64,000 nt of DNA from Eunapius fragilis (GCA_963681505.1 OY811974.1:557189-621188), one strand, 5' to 3'; shown: positions 1-12,392, numbered from the stretch's first letter. The notes: generated by a model not told the origin, from the sequence alone. Numbers and translations are program-made.

Positions 1-747
1 TGATCTTTAGTGGTGGTAATCCACCCAATTGACGAAGCTTCCAGCCTTCCTTATTCTTTTACCTGTACAATTACTCTGCTTAAGAGCATTGGTGTGTTTA
101 GTAGAAGAAAGGATGCATTTGTATGCACAGAATACCCCAGCCATACTATGTGCACGCACATGTACATGTATGTGTTCATTATGTGTATGTTTTTCTGATT
201 CCTTTCACATCCTGGCAGGTGTGCACAATCTAATGAGTATCGTGGCAAGCTGCACTAAGTGACATCAGCATATTGCAGTTACACTGCTCTCACATTTACT
301 GTGCAGGCTATTTGGTCACTTCTGTTTCCAGCTCCTTCAGGAATCCAAGAGGTATTTTGATGGGTGGACAATTTATTAAAGGAACTATGATGCTGCTCAA
401 CAAGCTGGCAATGAAAGGTTAGACTGAGTTACCAGTAGTCTGCCCAGATGACAGCCATGCGATGTAAATTGCCTTGAGGCATGCCTGCAATTGAGTCCAA
501 GGTCATGTTATGTGCTAGAAGTTCAGCAAATGGTTGGCCCCCAATACCCACACCTCACCCATCCTCTCAACATGTAAATTCTTGAACAGATAACCAAGAC
601 AAGGAATGAGATTTCTAATGGTTTTGTCCCAGTGGCAAGGCCATTTCGGAACTGCTAGAAACAATGCAAAGTGTGTGCAATTGCCTGGAGCAGCTTGCCA
701 ACTATATAGGTGCATCTAACGTGTGCAGTTCATGCACACAGCTGTAC

Positions 748-3228
748 CTGCAAGGTTTCATATAGAGGAAACTTGGACACCAGAGCCAACAAGAATGGTT
801 TATAAATGTCGTCTTGCTGGACCACAACTGCGTCGGGAGACCAATGTGCTTCATTCTCTTCATCCAGAAAATAGTCCACAGACCTAGAGTGTGGGCGATT
901 CTTTTCTGTAGGCACCTTGCCATGCATGGAGAGTGCTACGTGTCGCCGAATGGTTTTTGGAGCAGGTTTGTGCAATAGGTGGAAGTTCAGGGCACTGCAG
1001 AAGAGTCGACTGCTATCCTCAGCAGTAAGGATGAAGTTGATGTAATAGGGAGGCTCGGGAGTTGTGGTGAGATGCCATCCCATTGGCTGGCAGAACTGAA
1101 TAAGCAATCAGAATACAATAATTAAAGCATCATTATGCAGAATTGCTGCATGTTTGTGAAGTGATAACCCATAGCACTGCAAAATTGTATCGCTTGAAAT
1201 TTGACACAACTAGATGTACACCTCAGCGAGTTCTCAACAGTACAGTAGCTTTCACACTAAACATTGTTTGTTATCAGAGGTGGAAATTGATACAGTACAT
1301 CTTAACATGCTGAAAGATGCCATTTTATGAACCTTCTTATCGTACTTTTATCTGACACTAGACATGCTGCAACGATTCACACCATCATCAAATACTAATA
1401 ACAAACAAACCAGAGAGAAAGAGAGGGGGGGGGGGGGGGGTTGAGGGAGAAAGAAGTGTACTAGGAATAGGGAAGGGTTAAGGATCCCTACAAGTGTAAA
1501 CGTAAATATACAGTACCTTACATGTAAAATGTCAACGACGAGCAGTTAATCTGAAATGACCACAATTAAGAATCCCCATATTGGAGGACATTTTGATTTA
1601 TGGCTTAACAGCACTATGTGCCTTGATTGAAGTAAATGAGCAATGTAAAATAGAATGAGCTCACTGGTATCACAACCACATGAGCATCTTGGATATACAG
1701 TGTAATGCAGTGTATCAGGTAATGTACACATCAGTGAGTCAATGCAGGGAGCAACAACACAAGCTATTTACACCATTCAAACACAGAGGAACTGCACAAA
1801 ATGGTCTCTCGGTCACAACAACATACCATAGTCTTTTACTATACAATACACTGTACGTAGAATACCAATCACCTGAAATCTGCACCCAAAGCAAGCGTCA
1901 TGATTACATGTACGTGTATATCAGCTACATCAGAAGGTATCAGTTGATATGGAACATTCATATTTCTCTCAAAAATGTGTATCCTAAATCATGTTTTTTT
2001 CTGCAAATGATGCAACAATTGTCATTAGGCTCCTACATGTATCTCTCTTCAATTATAGTGCAGTCACCCCTCTTTTACCCGTGCATGACATCAAGTCTCA
2101 CTGTGTCAAGTTGAGGTCCTGACTGACATTTTGGGTATGCATGTACTGTAAACCCCTAGAGTTCTTGCAATGAGGACACATGAGCTGGTGTAATCATTCT
2201 CCAATCATAGATATTCCAGTAGGTTCCCCATACAGAATAATTCAAAACATCAGTAAAGCATGAAACAATGAGTAACAGACATAGTGTAGTTTGGGGCAAT
2301 ACAGTGTATATAATACACAGGCACATCTGAAATGGACACATCATTTTGAACACACTTAATGTGACAAATCAATAGTAAATGCTGTCTCAGAACAGTGTCC
2401 TAATTTTGAAAACAATGCACCCAACTGAAAACAATTGGAGCAGTTTTAAATGCAAATGATATTGACAATGCATTGCACCTGATGGACATTGAGAATTGTG
2501 AAATTGTGACACAATCAAAACTGAACCACAAGGCAAGAATTTAGATAGCTATACAGCAACAGATCATGTATTGAGAGTTGCAGTCCTAAGTTTGCTTTTG
2601 GGAATGCTACATGTATATGAACATGCAAGATCAATAGTGTTACATCTGTAAACCAATGAAACATTATGTACTGGAGAGCTAGTGTTAGATGAGGTTACTA
2701 AAGTGTATGTACAGACATTCCTTGTTCGTAATGACAGAGAAGTATATCTGCATTCAAACATTATACCATACTGTAAGACGCAAGTGTAACCACCCTCCAT
2801 GATTAGTTCAACAAAACAGATCAATTGAACAGCAGCAAGTATGGTATAAAGTGCAACCATGCAAGAGCATCGCATGCCAAACCACTCCACTAATGAATGT
2901 ACACTACAGGTGAAATTGCAAATACAGTTTACATCAGATAAATGTTCTATGGGTTAAATGGCCACTAGTCGGATTTCTAATCCCTTCCTAATTATCCAGT
3001 GTGTACTACACTACTGTGAACACACTGAGCTGGACTAATCTGGCAGTAAAGCCTACAGACACACCAGTCTACGTGTCTATGAGATGTACCTCATTGACAT
3101 GCATTGTACCTGCGCAAACACAAACGCACCAGAACTTACAATCTCGAAACCCGCTGGCAATGGGGCCTCCTTTCTATCTTCAGTGGGGAACCGCTGGACA
3201 ACAGCACCTTTCACCTCTGGAAAAGATC
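748..3228 (-). CDS. DENN-domain protein, SBF/MTMR5-13-like, N-terminal exons (partial)
   Basis: Two exons can be read on the minus strand. Exon 3140-3228 (acceptor tggcag, donor gtaagt) gives 29 residues containing VVQRFPTEDRKEAPLPAGFE. It joins in phase 0 to exon 748-1095 (acceptor ttattcag, donor gtacag), 116 residues beginning FCQPMGWHL and continuing INFILTAEDSSRLFCSALNF, then SPDAVVV and LALVSKFPLYETLQ. This is the order of an upstream DENN module: a QRFP..D...P.P.G.E lead, an FCQPxGW strand, an F(V/I)LT.ED..R.C..L.F strand and an APK-L-LVS-P-like segment. DENN proteins are Rab exchange factors, and the FCQPxGW form is closest to the myotubularin-related pseudophosphatases SBF1/2. The first exon with the start codon and all exons left of position 748 were not found. 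The intron 1096-3139 shows only AT-rich unique sequence and one poly-G run near 1427. DENN call fairly sure; SBF subfamily less so. Confidence 0.55.
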
Positions 3229-4064
3229 CTGCCACATGAAAATACTGTGACACGCTAGCACAGTACACGTACCACAAGCTGGTATAATTTACATACAAAT
3301 GCATGGAAACCTACTACATTATGTACATACTATTGGGCGACCATGCAGCTTATTGCTTTCTATTTTCTTACCCCTCTCTGCACGCACAACTTCCGCAGTC
3401 CTACATGTCTGAAACAGAGCTTTCTCCACCACCAAAACATCTCACACCCACACACCCTTCGTGGTAGTACAACATTCATGTTATTTCCTATATATCACAT
3501 GTGCAACTAGTCCGAAAACTTGGTCTTCACAGTCATACGCCGCGCCTCAACAGCATTAGCAATGCACCACCCGTAATAAGCACCGATAATGCAGTTATTC
3601 GTTCCACTCTCCGACGCTGCATTGATTGTGGGTATAATATTTCTATACAAGTGAAACGTCAATAGTTTGTACGTCATCCACAATGTGATACTGCTCCACA
3701 AAACGGAAAGTTCCCATTCCTATGCCTTCTTGCTGTACAAGCGTGTATGTATGGAGTACTTTGCAAAGGCAGGGAACATCAAACCCGATTAAGGCCATTA
3801 GATGGCCAGTTAGAGCTGGATTACTTGATTAAATAGCAACGTACTGAACAGGCTAATTTTTGTACCCTCGCACTTCTGGACATCACTTGTACAGTACTAG
3901 TACTCTGAATCCCAGAAGGCGCAAATGCATGGACGATAAGGTGGGGGCACAAGTCAGATCTTACCATCAGCATGCCCTTCCTTCTCCAGTCTACCTTTTC
4001 GAACTCCAGCTGCCACAAAATACTCCGCTATTCTTCATGCCATACTAGATGGCCTTGATCGATA

Positions 4065-4310
4065 ATTTTAAAGGAGAAGTTGCCACGTAAATAGTTACGA
4101 TTGCGCTGCGCGAACCGATGCGCAGAACCCGCTATAAAAGGCGCTAGACTGCTCGGGGACTTCCCCCAAATACGTCATGACTAAATGGCGAAAGGTTCGT
4201 CGTTTTGTACTTGCGTTTTCAATCGGTTACCCTGTTACTTTTTGGACCAAAAAAACACAGAGGCAATTGGTTATCTATGTAGCTTTTCACAAAAGAAGTA
4301 CACCAGTATA
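4065..4310 (+). promoter_or_regulatory. TATA promoter and possible short ORF, twin of the promoter at 9.3 kb
   Basis: TTTTAAAGGAGAAG near 4068 is followed about 50 bp later by TATAAAAGGCGCTAGACTGC near 4132. The same two blocks recur in the opposite orientation at 9308-9355, there separated by only a few bases. About 45 bp downstream of this TATA box an ATG at roughly 4177 opens a basic 44-codon ORF (MTKWRKVRRFVLAF...), ending near 4310. No homologue is recognised, and the ORF may be only a leader exon. The promoter reading rests on the TATA box, its conservation with the other copy and its position just upstream of an ATG. Confidence 0.35.
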
Positions 4311-5033
4311 GGCCGATCGTGATCGAGTTCTCTGCGATCCATGCCACACGTACGTTGTGCGCTACAACAGGACGTGCGAGTACTCTATAGGCCTAGTTCA
4401 TTGTACTGAGTCTCGACTGATCCTATATAGACTTTTACTTTCATCGTCGAATCTGTTCACCGAGTACTAGAACGGTTACTTAAAGCGGTAACGATGTGCG
4501 CTGTAAATCGCATACGTCTCTCTTACTCTTACGCCTTCTTATATTACCATCACCCAGGCCAGGTATAAACGAACAAAACAAACATAGCGTACTATAGTGA
4601 TCACTGTTGCAAGCTCTGTGAGGCTTTAAGTCAGTTTCAAAGGTGAGCTTGGCTCGAAGGCAAATTATCACGTGCGCGCGTGACAAAGACCTGCAAACAT
4701 TCGTGGGTTGTGGCATCCAATTTCGATGTGCTTCATGACCGAATTTCTATCGCCTTTTGATAGTTCCTATACCTTGGCATTTCCATATCATATGTACCCA
4801 AATGAATGGTTCGGTCATGATGTGAAATTGCGTTGGGCCTGTGCACGGATTCCAGCAGACCTGTGCACGGCTTGTGTCTTGTACATAATGTATACCGAGC
4901 AAATAAAACACAAAAAACACATACACTGTAGAAAAACTTTAGAAGCCCTGATTCCAGCAGACACATTCACTAGTAATCTGAAACCACATCTGCACGTGCT
5001 GGAATTTTTTATAGTCGGATATGTCTTCCCATA

Positions 5034-6222
5034 GATTATTTAGACAGGGATTGGAAACGGGTCACGTGAGCCATACATTTTACGGTAAGGCTATGCGCCG
5101 TCAATATTATAATGGATAGCACCTTTTGAGTTTGGCGGGAAAATGTCTTATAGCTGGTTTTGGTGAAATCCGTATCATGTAGAGTCTCGAATGTATTCCA
5201 CCCAATTCATGAAAGGTAAGGTTTGTCTCGAAACGTGTTTGAAGTTCTAGTGAACGAATCTTCGGGAGTTTTTAATAAAAACTGAGAAATGAAGCTATGT
5301 CAATCCTTTCTGGGCGTGCAAAAACTTTTCTGTACGTTTTTTGACCTTCATTTTTTGTAAATAAGTTTTTGTAGCAATCTGAATAGAACTGGATAGGTTT
5401 TGCCCCTTTCCCTAGCTTTGAAAACATAAAGTGGCACGAAACAGTGTTTTAGACATACAGTCAGTTCTGGGCGTATAACTACTTTTGTAAATAGTGTCAA
5501 CGCGGTTCGAAGGTTTCATCCTCTAGTGCACTCATTTTGCGATAGAACTGGGCTATGGACTAAGCCAGGGAGTGTTGGTATGACGTTTTAAAAAGTTCGC
5601 TTTACATCGACTATCGCGTCAATCATTAGGGACACGGCACGAATAGACTAGGCCGTACTGGCAGTTCCGGGCGTATAGCTACTTTTGTATATAGTATTAG
5701 AAGGGTTTGAAGGTTTTATCCTCTAGTGCACTCATTTTGCGATAGAACTGGGCTATGGGCTATGCCAGGGAGTGTTGGTATGAGATTATAAAGAGTTGGC
5801 TTTACATCGCGACTCTCGGGTCAATCATTATAGGGATACGGCGCGAATAGAATACTGTCAGTTCTGGGCGTATAGCTTCTTTTAAAAATAGTATTAATGG
5901 GGATTGAAGGTTTCAACGTCTAGTACACTCATTTTGCGATAGAACTGGGCTATGGCTATGCCAGGGAGTGTTGGTATGAGGTTATAAAAAGCTTTACATT
6001 GCGTCAATCATTTGGCACGGCACGAATAGAGTAAGACTGCTGTCATTTCTGGGCCTGCGGCTACTTTTGTAAATAGGGGTTTGAAGGTTTCATCCTTTAC
6101 TGCTGCTCATTTTGCCATTCCAGATTTAATAACTACTACAATAACCTATCTTCCGCTATAACACAGACGGAGCTGTTAATTGGCGTGCACGTGATCCGTT
6201 TCCAATCCCTGTCTAAATAATC
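5034..6222. mobile_element. Inverted-repeat element A (1.2 kb, non-autonomous)
   Basis: The ends are near-perfect inverted repeats of about 35 bp. The left one starts GATTATTTAGACAGGG and runs through ATTGGAAACGG to CACGTGA. The right one is its reverse complement, ending CCCTGTCTAAATAATC. The interior has no credible ORF. It consists largely of about three degenerate ~200-bp tandem units between 5460 and 6100, each carrying TTCTGGGCGTATAGCTACTT, CACTCATTTTGCGATAGAAC and GGGAGTGTTGGTATGA. The terminal block GGGATTGGAAACG is shared with element B at 21.0-22.5 kb, so the two probably use the same transposase. No clear target duplication was seen. Confidence 0.7.
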
Positions 6223-6341
6223 AATGGTCTTCCGAATCTAGTGCCATTCCTAGAATAAAGGTAAGGATATGTTTTTTATAAGGCACACAATTTAGCAAAC
6301 CCATTTAGTCATTAACAAGTAAACACCTTCTATAGAAGCCA

Positions 6342-7225
6342 ATGCAATGTAAACATGGCAGTACTTACATGTACAGTAATAAATTAAACACTCATACACA
6401 AGCCAGAATCAACCACATTCTTACTCATCTGTGGCTCAATGTACATGTACTAGTGATCAACCACATTCCTACACATCTTCTATTCATGCACAAGGTTGTG
6501 GTTGAATGTACCAGTGGATGCCTACCTGAGGCATTTGTGGCTGACCTCAGACATGTCATAGACCATCACAACTCAGGAGGGGTGGATAACATATGTATCA
6601 AAATGACATGCCAAGACACCTTTCAAGTGCCAGCCACCAACTCCAGTCACCAAGATACCTTTCAAGTGCCTGCCGCCAACTGCAGCAGTACAGGGCACCA
6701 AGATGACTTACAGTCCAAGGTAGTTCAGATACTTGTTCAGTGCAACGACCAAAAGGTAAACTGCTTGGTTGTCATAGCAACAGCATCCCAAGTATACACT
6801 TTGTGGGCTTCCTCCATCAGGTTACCCAGGGGGAGACCCACCAATGATGGACGGCACTGTGAATGAACCTCCTTGTCCTCACTGTCTGTTTGGGCCCTGC
6901 ATCATCCGTCGGCCACCAGTGTTCCTGTCTGGGAGAGCTGCCCCGTCCCTAGCCAATGACAGAAAGAGATACAGACTATATCTGCAATTCTGGCAGGTAT
7001 TGAGAGACCTGGGGTTGTGGAACCATCCAACATACCTGATGAGGAAGGGATTGGTGACACACCCTTCAGACAGAAGAGAGATAATGCCAAAATGTGTACA
7101 AAATGTAAAACATGTAACCTAAAAGATAGTGTACTGATAATCTTTTTGCCACATAGGAAATCAGAAGCAGGTTTCCAAATCCAGTGGGCATTCCGTATAA
7201 AGGTTATAAGTCATCATTTATGTAA
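6342..7225 (+). CDS. Unrecognised protein with REIMPKCV/RFPNPxGIPYKGY C-terminus (gene fragment)
   Basis: Exon 6830-7104 (acceptor ttacccag, donor AAT|gtaaaa) encodes a Cys-rich start (PPCPHCLFGPC), then RYRLYLQFWQVLRDLGLW and RREIMPKCVQN. It joins in phase 0 to exon 7157-7225 (acceptor acatag), EIRSRFPNPVGIPYKGYK, closed by a stop. The REIMPxCV...(Y/F)PNPxG.PY.G(Y/F)K ending resembles a Cys/His domain found in many invertebrate proteins related to the P2X7 intracellular region. That is recalled from family knowledge, not searched. Upstream, an open frame 6342-6826 includes AFVADLRHVIDHHNSGGVD, which is duplicated at 8039-8152. Its link to the 6830 exon is not in phase as read, so the 5' structure is uncertain. 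Confidence 0.4.
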
Positions 7226-7408
7226 AAATTCATTCAAGTGTATTCATTTATTTGTATATGTATGTTGCTGACCAATATGCTCTGATTCTTGAATGTTTGT
7301 TAAAATTATACCATCCATGCTAAGGGAAAGTTGTGGAAACAAATGAGTATGGAGTTTAAATTTCGTATACACTTTTTACTTAATAAAATCATGAAGGCAA
7401 GACACAAC

Positions 7409-7676
7409 AGTGGCGTAGGAAAAGGGGGAGCAGGGGGGGGGGCATTGGCTCCCCAACTTTTACACCAGTAGTACTTTTTTAAAATTACAAACCAAGTGAA
7501 ACCTATCTTTTGCTCAGAATGTTTCGATGTGTGAATTAACTACCTAAATTATTAATAAGTGGTTTAGCTTACGTTGCAAGGGGCCCCCCCCCCCCCCCCC
7601 CCCCCTGCTTGTATTTGGGCTATTGCAAGGGGGACCCCCACACACACACACTTTTAAGCTCCTTCCTACGCCATTG
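7409..7676. mobile_element. Short MITE-like element with CAGTGGCGTAGGAA ends
   Basis: The left end CAGTGGCGTAGGAA(A) at 7409 matches the reverse complement of the right end TTCCTACGCCATTG at about 7662-7675. In between are a poly-G run, a poly-C run of about 19 and a short CA repeat. CAGTGGCGTA termini are typical of hAT-type MITEs in animals. An 8-bp target duplication is not evident. Confidence 0.4.
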
Positions 7677-8038
7677 CATAAGTCAATTTTGACAAGTATT
7701 ATCAATCGTAGTTTATGCTTACAAAGGGCATCACTTTAGTAGCCCCCTGTCCATTCAAGCCACACCACTTACCAAGTTCCTAATGTCCCAGTGCAGGCTT
7801 CGGGGTCATATAGTATACTATTGAACAACTGCAACCACTGGTTCAAGGTCTACAGGGAAAATTGCTTTGATAGTAATACCAACACCACAAATGCCTGTCA
7901 TTTGTGCTTTTGGATGCAGTGCAGACAATGCAAATCTGTTGTTGATACTGGTAGTTCTAAAAAGAACTGTTTAGATATAAAGAGAGGGATAAATTAACAC
8001 CTGTGGCTGCCAAAAAAACATAACAACATTAAAGATTC

Positions 8039-8152
8039 TGGATGTCTACCTGCGGCATTTGTGGATGACCTCAGACATGTCATAGACCATCACAACTCAG
8101 GAGGGGTGGATAGCATATGTATCGAAATGACATGCCAAGATACCTATTCATC
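8039..8152 (+). repeat. Second copy of the 6.5-kb coding segment
   Basis: This stretch matches about 6508-6626 over more than 100 bp with few changes. It keeps the frame (CLPAAFVDDLRHVIDHHNSG), then diverges. It is a partial tandem duplication of a coding segment, either a gene remnant or a second exon copy. Confidence 0.5.
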
Positions 8153-8427
8153 AGATCTGAGTAAAGGTTACAAGCAGTATAGGGCAAGCGACAGGTGAAA
8201 GGACAGGACAATCAAGTCTGCAGCCTATCCCGTTTCGTGATGGAAGCTTAGAGTTAATAAAAGTATATGAGCAAAAATAAAGCCAAAGCTATCTCTGCAA
8301 ACTTGCAAAAGTTCATGAACTGAGATGGCAACATGCCAGCACAGGTAAAGGCATGGATGAGCCTGCATGCATGGAGTGCAAGCAAAAATATTACTAGATG
8401 TTATGCAGTACATGAGCATAGCTACTT

Positions 8428-9120
8428 GCTTTTGGCTTGCCAAGTAGTGACCCGCAAGAACTCTTGAAGAAGCCCAAGTGCGAGCCACTTTGCAGTGTGG
8501 GCAGACAAAGCGAATTCGCACAATGCCTCCTTTCTACACATTCAAACGAACAGAATGCAACCAGCATAGGAGGATTTATGTACCTTTACAAAGGACTCCA
8601 GCTGCCAAGTGGGACGTGGTCTACAGCAGTGTTGCTGTACAAAGCCCTGACAGAGACACCTAATAGCCTTGTGCTCAACCACACAGAGCCTCTGGTCGTC
8701 TTTGTCTTCATCTCCTGTGTACATGCCTATATAAGAAAGGGCAGCATAAAAGCCAATGCACGCCGGCCTTTTATTCTATAACTATGCATGTATGTGCATA
8801 TACGCGTACCGGCGTATGATATGCCTACTGTACGTTATGAAGCTATTAGGCCTCGACACATTTATAAATGTATAGTACACGTACCGGCTGTGTCCAAGAA
8901 GGAAGGAGTGGACTGGATGGTGGAGGGGGCCGTCGATGGGATCGAAAGCACAAATGTCCAGCATCGCATTCAACAGGGCGGCATTATCTGGCCTTTGGGA
9001 GGTACTTTCATCAGGAAAAAGGATACGCCTGGCACTGTCTACACGGAGTTTGACAGCATCCTTCTCCGCCTCAGATGAGAAAGTCATTCCAAGCGAGAAC
9101 CTACATCCAGCTGTCGCCAT
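8428..9120 (-). CDS. Unrecognised multi-exon gene, N-terminal part
   Basis: The ATG at 9120 opens a GC-richer exon (to about 8887, donor CCG|gtacgt) encoding MATAGCRFSLGMTF, SEAEKDAVKLRVDSARRILF and PDNAALLNAMLDIC. Further on, the exon ending RPTWQLESFVK (donor at about 8588) joins in frame to the next exon (acceptor gtgtag, roughly 8428-8541). That exon encodes IVRIRFVCPHCKVARTWASS and RVLAGHYLASQKQ and ends at a gtagct donor. The CxxC plus W.SS..L.G.Y pattern looks like a small zinc-binding module. The join between the 9120 exon and the TWQLESF exon is out of phase as read, so an exon or a base is missing. A TATA box (minus strand, near 9330) lies about 200 bp upstream of the ATG. Confidence 0.4.
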
Positions 9121-9307
9121 ATTTACCAGTTATCTTCACGTGCCCGGTAATTACATTAATAGTACAAAGGAAGCGTTCGAGTTATGAGCTTAACGATTAG
9201 TTTTACTGGACTGTGTGTGTTTTAGTAGACGTGTCACTGTGTAGCAGGACCCGGATACGGTTCACAGGACGCCATATTTGGCCGCTTAAAACCGGCTGGC
9301 CGGTCAA

Positions 9308-9365
9308 AAATTGAGCAGTCTACGCCCTTTTATACCGCCTCTTCTCCTTTAAAAGGGGGATGGTC
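9308..9365 (-). promoter_or_regulatory. TATA promoter of the 9.1-kb minus-strand gene
   Basis: Read on the minus strand: TTTTAAAGGAGAAG, then GGCGGTATAAAAGGGCGTAG followed by ACTGCTC. It is about 200 bp upstream of the ATG at 9120 and is the inverted counterpart of the block at 4065-4150. Confidence 0.45.
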
Positions 9366-9462
9366 AAAAAACATTCGGCAAGACTGGGGACCCGGCAATT
9401 TGAACCATAACCGCAATTTCACGTGTACACATACGCATATGCAGTGCTGTCAATAATCTATA

Positions 9463-9498
9463 GTAGTGCCAGAGATAATATATTATCTCTGGTAGTGC
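9463..9498. mobile_element. Micro-MITE copy 1 (22 bp) with 7-bp TSD
   Basis: The element at 9470-9491 is a perfect palindrome, CAGAGATAATA followed by its reverse complement TATTATCTCTG. It is flanked by direct repeats GTAGTGC at 9463-9469 and 9492-9498. It lies outside any recognised gene. The 7-bp duplication shows that this is an insertion and not a chance palindrome. Confidence 0.8.
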
Positions 9499-11225
9499 CT
9501 AGGACTCCAGCAGCATAACCATGCTGAACCTCAACGGAGAACCGATATTACGAACCACATGTCTGGTGGAATATCCAGTGGCGGCGCGAGGGTTATCAGA
9601 GCCCGGGGGCAGGACAATACATTAGCGCCCCTAGCCTCTCTACTTCAATAGTTAAGAGCCAAAACAAAGCAGCAGCTAGGGGGTCTGGGGCTCCGCCCCA
9701 GAAGCTAACGCTAATCAATAGCAATTGCTATGTGGCAATGATTGTAACCTTTGAATGTAATTCTTTTAATTTATACCTATCGGAACCTACGCGAGTAGGT
9801 TCCATATAGGAATCCAATAGTATCATGAATGTCATTAAAAAAACGTCACTCACGTCTAGCGGGACATTTAAGAATCGGGTCACTTTGCTCTTAGTGGCAT
9901 TCGAGCGATATAAAAAAGGACAACAGTTCTGCGTTGTATTTGTGTCACAAGACGGTGTACTTTTAGAGAACAAAAATACTCGTCCCCATCGTCCGTACCC
10001 AGTCCCACCTAAAATTTCTCCTCCGTCGGCTTCTTCTTATTCTTCTTCTTCTTCTTCTTCTTCCTTCCGGAGAGTATAACTCACGACAGGAACGTTTGTA
10101 AAGCACGCCAAGTGTACCAATCGCTTCAGGATGCGTCCGCAGGTTATCTTCGGGGGTCTGTTAGACGCCTAACTGTTCGGGCAATTAACTAAAGCGAATA
10201 GTACCTCATTTGGTATTCGGTTAAAAATACCCAATTACATCAGCTAGCTATTTTTAAATGCAATAATAGCCACGTGTCGTGGGCGTGATTCAAATTCTTT
10301 ATATTCCCGCACGCTGTGGAAGAGGTATACGCACTGAATCCAAGAGCCTTTTCGGGTCCCTACGGCTCCATGTATAAATGTCCAACCATAATGCCAAATG
10401 GTTGAGAAACGGAATGGAGCAGCGATAACGTTATAGGAAGGCTCCTGACGAATATTCAAGGTATCATTTTCTGCATGACGCCTGTGCTTTACTCTCAACT
10501 CTTATCATTCGTTACGCAGCTTGAAATGAAAGCCAAAACTACCATACACGTAAGTACCCGACACTATCGCATATAATTGTTTTGACCGAATTGATTTCTA
10601 TACTATAGCTTCTTATATAGCATAACTTTCGAATTCTGTCGGTGGAACTACATACGCGATCAGAGACTACGGTATACAGTCTACAGCAGATAATGTGAAG
10701 CAAGAGGCTCCAATTAGAATGTGTCTCCCCCACACCACCGCCCTTACAGAAAAAAAACCCGGCAACAACTAGCCACTCGTACACCTACAGATATGCCAAA
10801 CGAGTGCAATACAAGACACGACAAGGTGTCAAGCACGCTACTGAAAGGACCATCAAAGCGACCACCCCGAAGGTGCGTTACACCATGAATGTTGGATCTG
10901 GACATAAATTATAGCATGTATAGTGTATCGCTAAAATATTTTATGCAACAGTTACAGCGGAAGATATTGCATCTCTCTCCGTGCTGTTGTTTGAAATATG
11001 TGCACGCTGTTCGCTGACAACAATTTCGTAATAATGTTAATGTGTATTGTGGTGCATAATTTATATCTAATAGTATCAAAGTTGCTGATGACAACGTATT
11101 GTGGTTTATCTGATAATAGCGTGAGATCAGTGGGTACATGTAATCTTTGTCTGATGTATTATATGGCTTCACTTGCCAGTGGAGGATTTGTTTTAACTAA
11201 TGGTTGTTTAAATCACCTGTTTCAG

Positions 11226-11377
11226 GTCCAGGTCCAGGAGTGGTTCCATGTCCAGCTGCAGGATTAGCTCCACCTGCTCTACCTGCTATATATCCTGGAT
11301 ATACAGAAGTATATCCTGGTCCAGAATATACAGCAGTATATCCTATACAAGATGACATGCTCCTGGGTTATAAATGA
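11226..11377 (+). CDS. Terminal exon of a Pro/Tyr/Gly-rich protein
   Basis: After the acceptor ctgtttcag an open frame encodes GPGPGVVPCPAAGLAPPALP, then repeated YPG(Y/P) units (YPGYTEVYPGPEYTAVYP) and a QDDMLLGYK end with TGA at 11375-11377. A polyadenylation signal AATAAA follows at 11466. The repetitive aromatic/proline composition suggests a disordered tail. Upstream exons were not identified with confidence in 10.1-11.2 kb, where I see only short, non-conserved ORFs. Confidence 0.45.
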
Positions 11378-11465
11378 AATACTTGTACTTATTGTTTAAA
11401 TAGTAATACTGTGTGTTTTAATGGTACACCCACACCTCAAAAATTGCATGGCCACGAGATTCTAA

Positions 11466-11471
11466 AATAAA
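11466..11471 (+). terminator. Polyadenylation signal AATAAA
   Basis: Canonical hexamer 90 bp after the stop codon of the 11226-11377 exon. Confidence 0.4.
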
Positions 11472-11549
11472 ACTGTCATTTGACATTCTTGCTACATGGT
11501 TACTTTTCAAGAACTAAATACAATACTAAATCTACCAAAAAATGTAGGA

Positions 11550-11836
11550 AACAAGTGATAAAAACATTCTCTATGCGAGAAGGTTGGTGGTATATAGGAA
11601 TCAAAGGCGGTGGTGGTGTAAAAAGCAAGGGAACAAGGATTGTGATTGAAAAGGAAAAATGAAATAGACCTATATTAGCACACACAGTTAAACATGACGA
11701 CATGCTGCTAATATAGGTCTATTTCTTTTTTCCTTTTCAATCACAATCCTTGTTCCCTTGCTTTTTACACCACCACCGCCTTTGATTCCTATATACCACC
11801 AACCTTCTCGCATAGAGAATGTTTTTATCACTTGTT
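11550..11836. mobile_element. Foldback element FB1 (287 bp)
   Basis: Nearly the whole element is a hairpin with arms of about 130 bp and a short loop near 11680-11700. The termini are AACAAGTGATAAAAACATTC and its complement. The arms contain GGTGGTGTAAAAAGCAAGGG followed by AACAAGG, also present in FB2 (33.0 kb) and FB3 (61.1 kb). Confidence 0.8.
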
Positions 11837-11950
11837 AAATATAAATTGTTTTCAGCAGTTTTGCTAGGGCGAAAAGTGATCATGCTATAACCGCTCGTTC
11901 CTCGTCAAAATTTGTTTATTTTTGTTACACAACTTAGAATTACATCCTGA

Positions 11951-11956
<6 letters not shown>

Positions 11957-11986
<30 letters not shown>
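11957..11986. repeat. Poly(dC) tract of about 30
   Basis: Uninterrupted C run followed by another C-rich block (12013-12050). It is one of at least ten such G/C homopolymers in the window. Confidence 0.9.
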
Positions 11987-11989
<3 letters not shown>

Positions 11990-12392
11990 TCGACCGGCGC
12001 CCGGGGGCATATGACCACCCCACCCCACCCCCCACCCACCCCCTCCCGCCGCTACTGAATATTTCGCCACACATTGCAGCTGCAGAAGAAAGAAGAGTGC
12101 ACGACTCTCTAGCGCTATTCAAAGTCATCTTTATCATATCCACCTCGCGCGGATACACCGACGATATCTTCATGTACATAAACCTCTTGTCGTTGCTATG
12201 GAAGTAATGAGCCATGTTGCTAGGTACTTAAAATTCATAGTGGGCGCGGACCTGTTGTTCAAATTTGAATGCAATTATTAAAACAGCCGTGCGGTATATA
12301 TAAGCACTGCGCGTCTATTGGGGTTCCCATAAGACTATGTACTTCAGACTTTAGGGACAACACTACGAACTACCTTGCCGAGAGTGACAGCC

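Noticed and set aside
4708-5034. 108-residue plus-strand ORF just left of element A
   Set aside because: Runs into the element boundary, no recognisable motif and no splice or polyadenylation signals; likely chance.
9825-10079. ORF ending in a Ser run
   Set aside because: The C-terminus is a TTC trinucleotide repeat; no homologue or gene structure.
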